Assembly: GCA_029573495.1 (NCBI GenBank)
Contig: JAKQEI010000278.1
Location: forward strand, 1-64,000
Source: Bacteroidota bacterium
GTDB lineage: Bacteria; Bacteroidota; Bacteroidia; Flavobacteriales_F; PHOS-HE28
DNA length: 64,000 bases
Reading direction: 5' to 3'
The stretch's first letter is position 1, and every line of letters begins with the position of its first letter. The notes below the pieces were generated by a model that did no database searches, was not told the origin of the DNA, and saw only the letters and a list, made by a program, of their open reading frames with translations. This document shows positions 61,950 through 64,000 of this stretch, piece by piece. A program made the position numbers and the translations under genes.

Positions 61950-62849
61950 ATGAACGGCTGCACAATAGGGAAGCTTCCACTACTAGCCGGGACCCTCTAT
62001 CTGCAAATGGTCGTCCGGCTCGTCGCACAACCCGCTTTTCCGGACTCCATCGCGTTCATCACCACGCCGCAGCACAACATCGTGCTTCCAGCTGTCATCA
62101 ATCGGACGGACACGTTGATGCTCATGTTCCATAGCTCATACCGAGGTGTAAGCCTCACCGAGGAAGGGCTTGGGAAATGCAGAACGGTCGATCTGGACGG
62201 GCTGGGCACAGCTCTGAGCTGGGGAGGCGCCAACGATTCACCGGTGAGCTCGGTGAATAGGATCCAGATCGGCACCAGCACCTGGGACAGCATGATGATC
62301 ACCATTGACGCGAACAGCGGTCCTGGGAGCGATGGAAAGTTCGGCTACGACCTTTTCGCCAACAAGGTGGTGGAGGTCGATCGCGGAGGGGGGTGGTTCA
62401 TCCTTCATGATCATCTGCCGAAGAATTCAGTCGGGTATGAGGCACTACCGCTGGCGGATAAGGACAATGGGCTCTTCGTGGATGCAAGTCTCACCCTTTC
62501 GAACAATTCCATTACTGACCGGTTCATGGTACATACCGGTTTTGGGGGGAGCTGCATCGTTGGCGCGGACCTCCACGCAGCGCTTCCCGCTGGGATCGTC
62601 TTGGATACGCTAGGTATCCAGGAGCTGCAAGACTCATTCGGGCATGTCCTGCGGAACGTGGTCACCTGTGCGGACCTGTTCAAGTTTGGACAAAGCGAAA
62701 TGCTGGACCTACCCATCCAACTGATGGACAAACGGTCCCACTTTGGTCACAATGTGCTCGGTAACGATATTCTCCGTCGATCCGACCTGTTGTTCGACCT
62801 GAAGAACGACCGGCTGTTCGTCCGGCCAAATGCGACATCCTCACGGTGA
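61950..62849 (+). CDS. Secreted retropepsin-like protein with altered active site
   Basis: 299 residues. Signal peptide (LLAGTLYLQMVVRLVAQ). Two halves resemble the aspartic-protease-like fold of Bacteroidota: DSIAFITTPQHNIVLPAVINRTDTLMLMFHSSYRG near the start, and FMVHTGFGGSCIVGADL, then GNDILRRSDLLFDLKNDRLFVRPN at the end, as in family members where the sequence is DTGAxxS and GNDFLKRFN. The catalytic Asp of DTG is replaced (HTG). Probably a non-peptidase relative; a true family match is not proven. Confidence 0.6.
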   Translation: MNGCTIGKLPLLAGTLYLQMVVRLVAQPAFPDSIAFITTPQHNIVLPAVINRTDTLMLMFHSSYRGVSLTEEGLGKCRTVDLDGLGTALSWGGANDSPVSSVNRIQIGTSTWDSMMITIDANSGPGSDGKFGYDLFANKVVEVDRGGGWFILHDHLPKNSVGYEALPLADKDNGLFVDASLTLSNNSITDRFMVHTGFGGSCIVGADLHAALPAGIVLDTLGIQELQDSFGHVLRNVVTCADLFKFGQSEMLDLPIQLMDKRSHFGHNVLGNDILRRSDLLFDLKNDRLFVRPNATSSR

Positions 62850-63004
62850 ACCCATGGACCACGTCCCGGACCGGCGCCTCCCGGGTTACTAACACCTGTC
62901 GATAAATCACCCCGCGGGCTCCGCCCCCACCCGGCTACTTTCACGCTCGCAACCCGCTGTCGGGCATGGCCTTGCCATACCGTAAAGTGGGTGCTGGAGC
63001 GCCC

Positions 63005-64000
63005 ATGCAAGTTACCCCGAAACGCTTCTTCGACTTCTGTTCCGGCCATGTGCCGTTGTTGCATGCCATCGCCGTGAAACCCGGGGATGTGAGCGAGGCG
63101 CAGGTGCGCCAGCTCATCCGCACCTTCAGCGATTCCGTCTCGGAACAACCGGAGACCACCTGGCAACGCCTGATCGAACTGCAGATCCTGGTGCCGCTGG
63201 AGGAGGGCAGCAGCCATTACGTGATGGCCCAGCCGTTGATGCAGCTCATCAACTACCTGTACAACGATGCGGTGCCCACCAGTCCGGAGATCATCCAGGG
63301 CTACATCGCGGCGTTGGAGAGCGCGCGCAAGCGGATCGTGATCGGCATCGAGGCGGGCGATGCGCTGAGCGTGGCCATGGCCACCAACGAGGTGGACCAC
63401 ACCCTGCGCCGGATGCAGGACGATCTGGACGCCACGCACCGCGCCGTGATGGCCGAGGTGGCGCGCTACAAGGCCGATCGCACCAGCGTGAGCGTGCGCG
63501 AGCGCTACCTGCGTATCGTGGGGCTGATGGACCAGTACGTACACCCCTTGGTGGAGATCGTACGGGTGGACGGGCTGTTGGTGAGCGTGCTGGACGAGAC
63601 GGACCTGGCCCTGCGCGCCGCGCGTGAGCAGGGTGTTTACGTGGAACTGGGCATGATCGCGCGCAACGAGCGCCAGATCCGTGCGCTGCGCCGCCGCTCG
63701 ATCCACACCTTGAACGAAAGCCGCAAGGAACTGCAGCCGTTGTATGATGTGCTGCGTCGGGCCAGTGCGATCTCGCATGGCGCCACGCTCGCCCTTGGAC
63801 GCCTGCGCCAGATGAAACTGGACGACTGGGTGGTGAACTACATGGTGCAGGCCGACCGTGCCGGCATCGAATGCCCACCCACTGACTCCGTGCTGCGACA
63901 TGTGATCAACGAGGTGATCAGTCACCCGCCCACGCCGCCGCCCGTGTTGAGCATGGAGGAGAACGGCGACACCCCGCCTGATTACGTACGGCTGCTCTGG
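63005..64000 (+). CDS. Kleisin-like (MksF/JetA-type) condensin subunit, 5' part
   Basis: An open frame without stop from MQVTPKRFFDFCSGHVPLL at 63005 to the window end, 332 codons. An in-frame ATG at 62966 would add MALPYRKVGAGAP. N-terminal part reads like a winged helix (WQRLIELQILVPLEEGSSHYVMAQPLMQLINYLYND), then long helices with coiled-coil bias (RMQDDLDATHRAVMAEVARYKADR; RNERQIRALRRRSIHTLNESRKELQPLYD). This plan is that of MukF/MksF and Wadjet JetA kleisins. The family call is a pattern impression; no search could be done. Confidence 0.4.
   Translation, partial: MQVTPKRFFDFCSGHVPLLHAIAVKPGDVSEAQVRQLIRTFSDSVSEQPETTWQRLIELQILVPLEEGSSHYVMAQPLMQLINYLYNDAVPTSPEIIQGYIAALESARKRIVIGIEAGDALSVAMATNEVDHTLRRMQDDLDATHRAVMAEVARYKADRTSVSVRERYLRIVGLMDQYVHPLVEIVRVDGLLVSVLDETDLALRAAREQGVYVELGMIARNERQIRALRRRSIHTLNESRKELQPLYDVLRRASAISHGATLALGRLRQMKLDDWVVNYMVQADRAGIECPPTDSVLRHVINEVISHPPTPPPVLSMEENGDTPPDYVRLLW

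Noticed and set aside
62747-63925. 392-codon minus-strand frame at the right end
   Set aside because: Opposite the better plus-strand frame from 63005, which has balanced, helical protein composition; the minus frame is His/Gln/Val-rich like other shadows.

Overview
The window is a chromosomal segment of a GC-rich Bacteroidota bacterium, most likely order Flavobacteriales. The evidence is the type IX secretion/gliding set (a porP/sprF-like gene followed by gldK, gldL, gldM and gldN; gldE and gldD next to mutY and ssb), several cargo proteins ending in a T9SS sorting domain, Bacteroidota-type -7 promoter boxes (TAnnTTTG) and an almost complete lack of Shine-Dalgarno sequences. The species cannot be named from sequence alone.

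Layout. 1-1,900: the 5' end of an IS3-type transposase runs off the left edge, followed by an AT-richer delta-60 repeat T9SS cargo gene. 1,900-12,100: a kynurenine operon (membrane protein, kynureninase, kynurenine 3-monooxygenase) diverges from gcvP, which is followed by two large T9SS cargo genes. 12,150-16,950: an Mla-type lipid ABC transporter (mlaF, mlaE) diverges from a small lipoprotein, a SprT-like protease and mannose-1-phosphate guanylyltransferase; RNase D follows. 17,100-18,930: three small envelope proteins (a signal-peptide protein, a TRL-like lipoprotein, a DUF3332 lipoprotein). 18,990-24,750: minus-strand housekeeping genes fumC, prfB, recX, rng, a 31-residue mS38-like ribosomal protein, a TPR protein and an HU-like protein. 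24,800-28,200: mutY, ssb, gldE, gldD. 28,190-29,800: ctaA preceded by a heavy-metal-associated lipoprotein. 30,000-34,620: an EamA transporter, two glycosyltransferases and a trans-sulfuration enzyme. 34,620-42,010: a truncated-looking secreted repeat protein, a large envelope protein, der, era, initiator tRNA and a second gldM-like gene. 42,100-54,130: an ABC-F ATPase, gldN-gldM-gldL-gldK-porP, an arginase-family protein and topA. 54,330-61,870: msrB, then miaB, a sigma-54 activator, lptE, a TPR protein, secG, groES and groEL. 61,950-64,000: a retropepsin-like protein, and an open reading frame leaving the right edge that resembles a kleisin-type condensin subunit.

Working together: GldK/L/M/N and PorP form the T9SS core and motor, GldD/E are accessory gliding proteins, and the cargo genes at 283, 8230 and 10143 carry the C-terminal signal this system exports. 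The most unusual points are a second full-length GldM without a GldL partner, an in-frame repeat insertion inside miaB, an intergenic-type palindromic repeat that has become the signal-peptide coding region of lptE, an arginase-like protein with altered metal ligands beside the T9SS operon, and the possible start of a condensin operon at the right edge. No CRISPR array, prophage or rRNA was seen.
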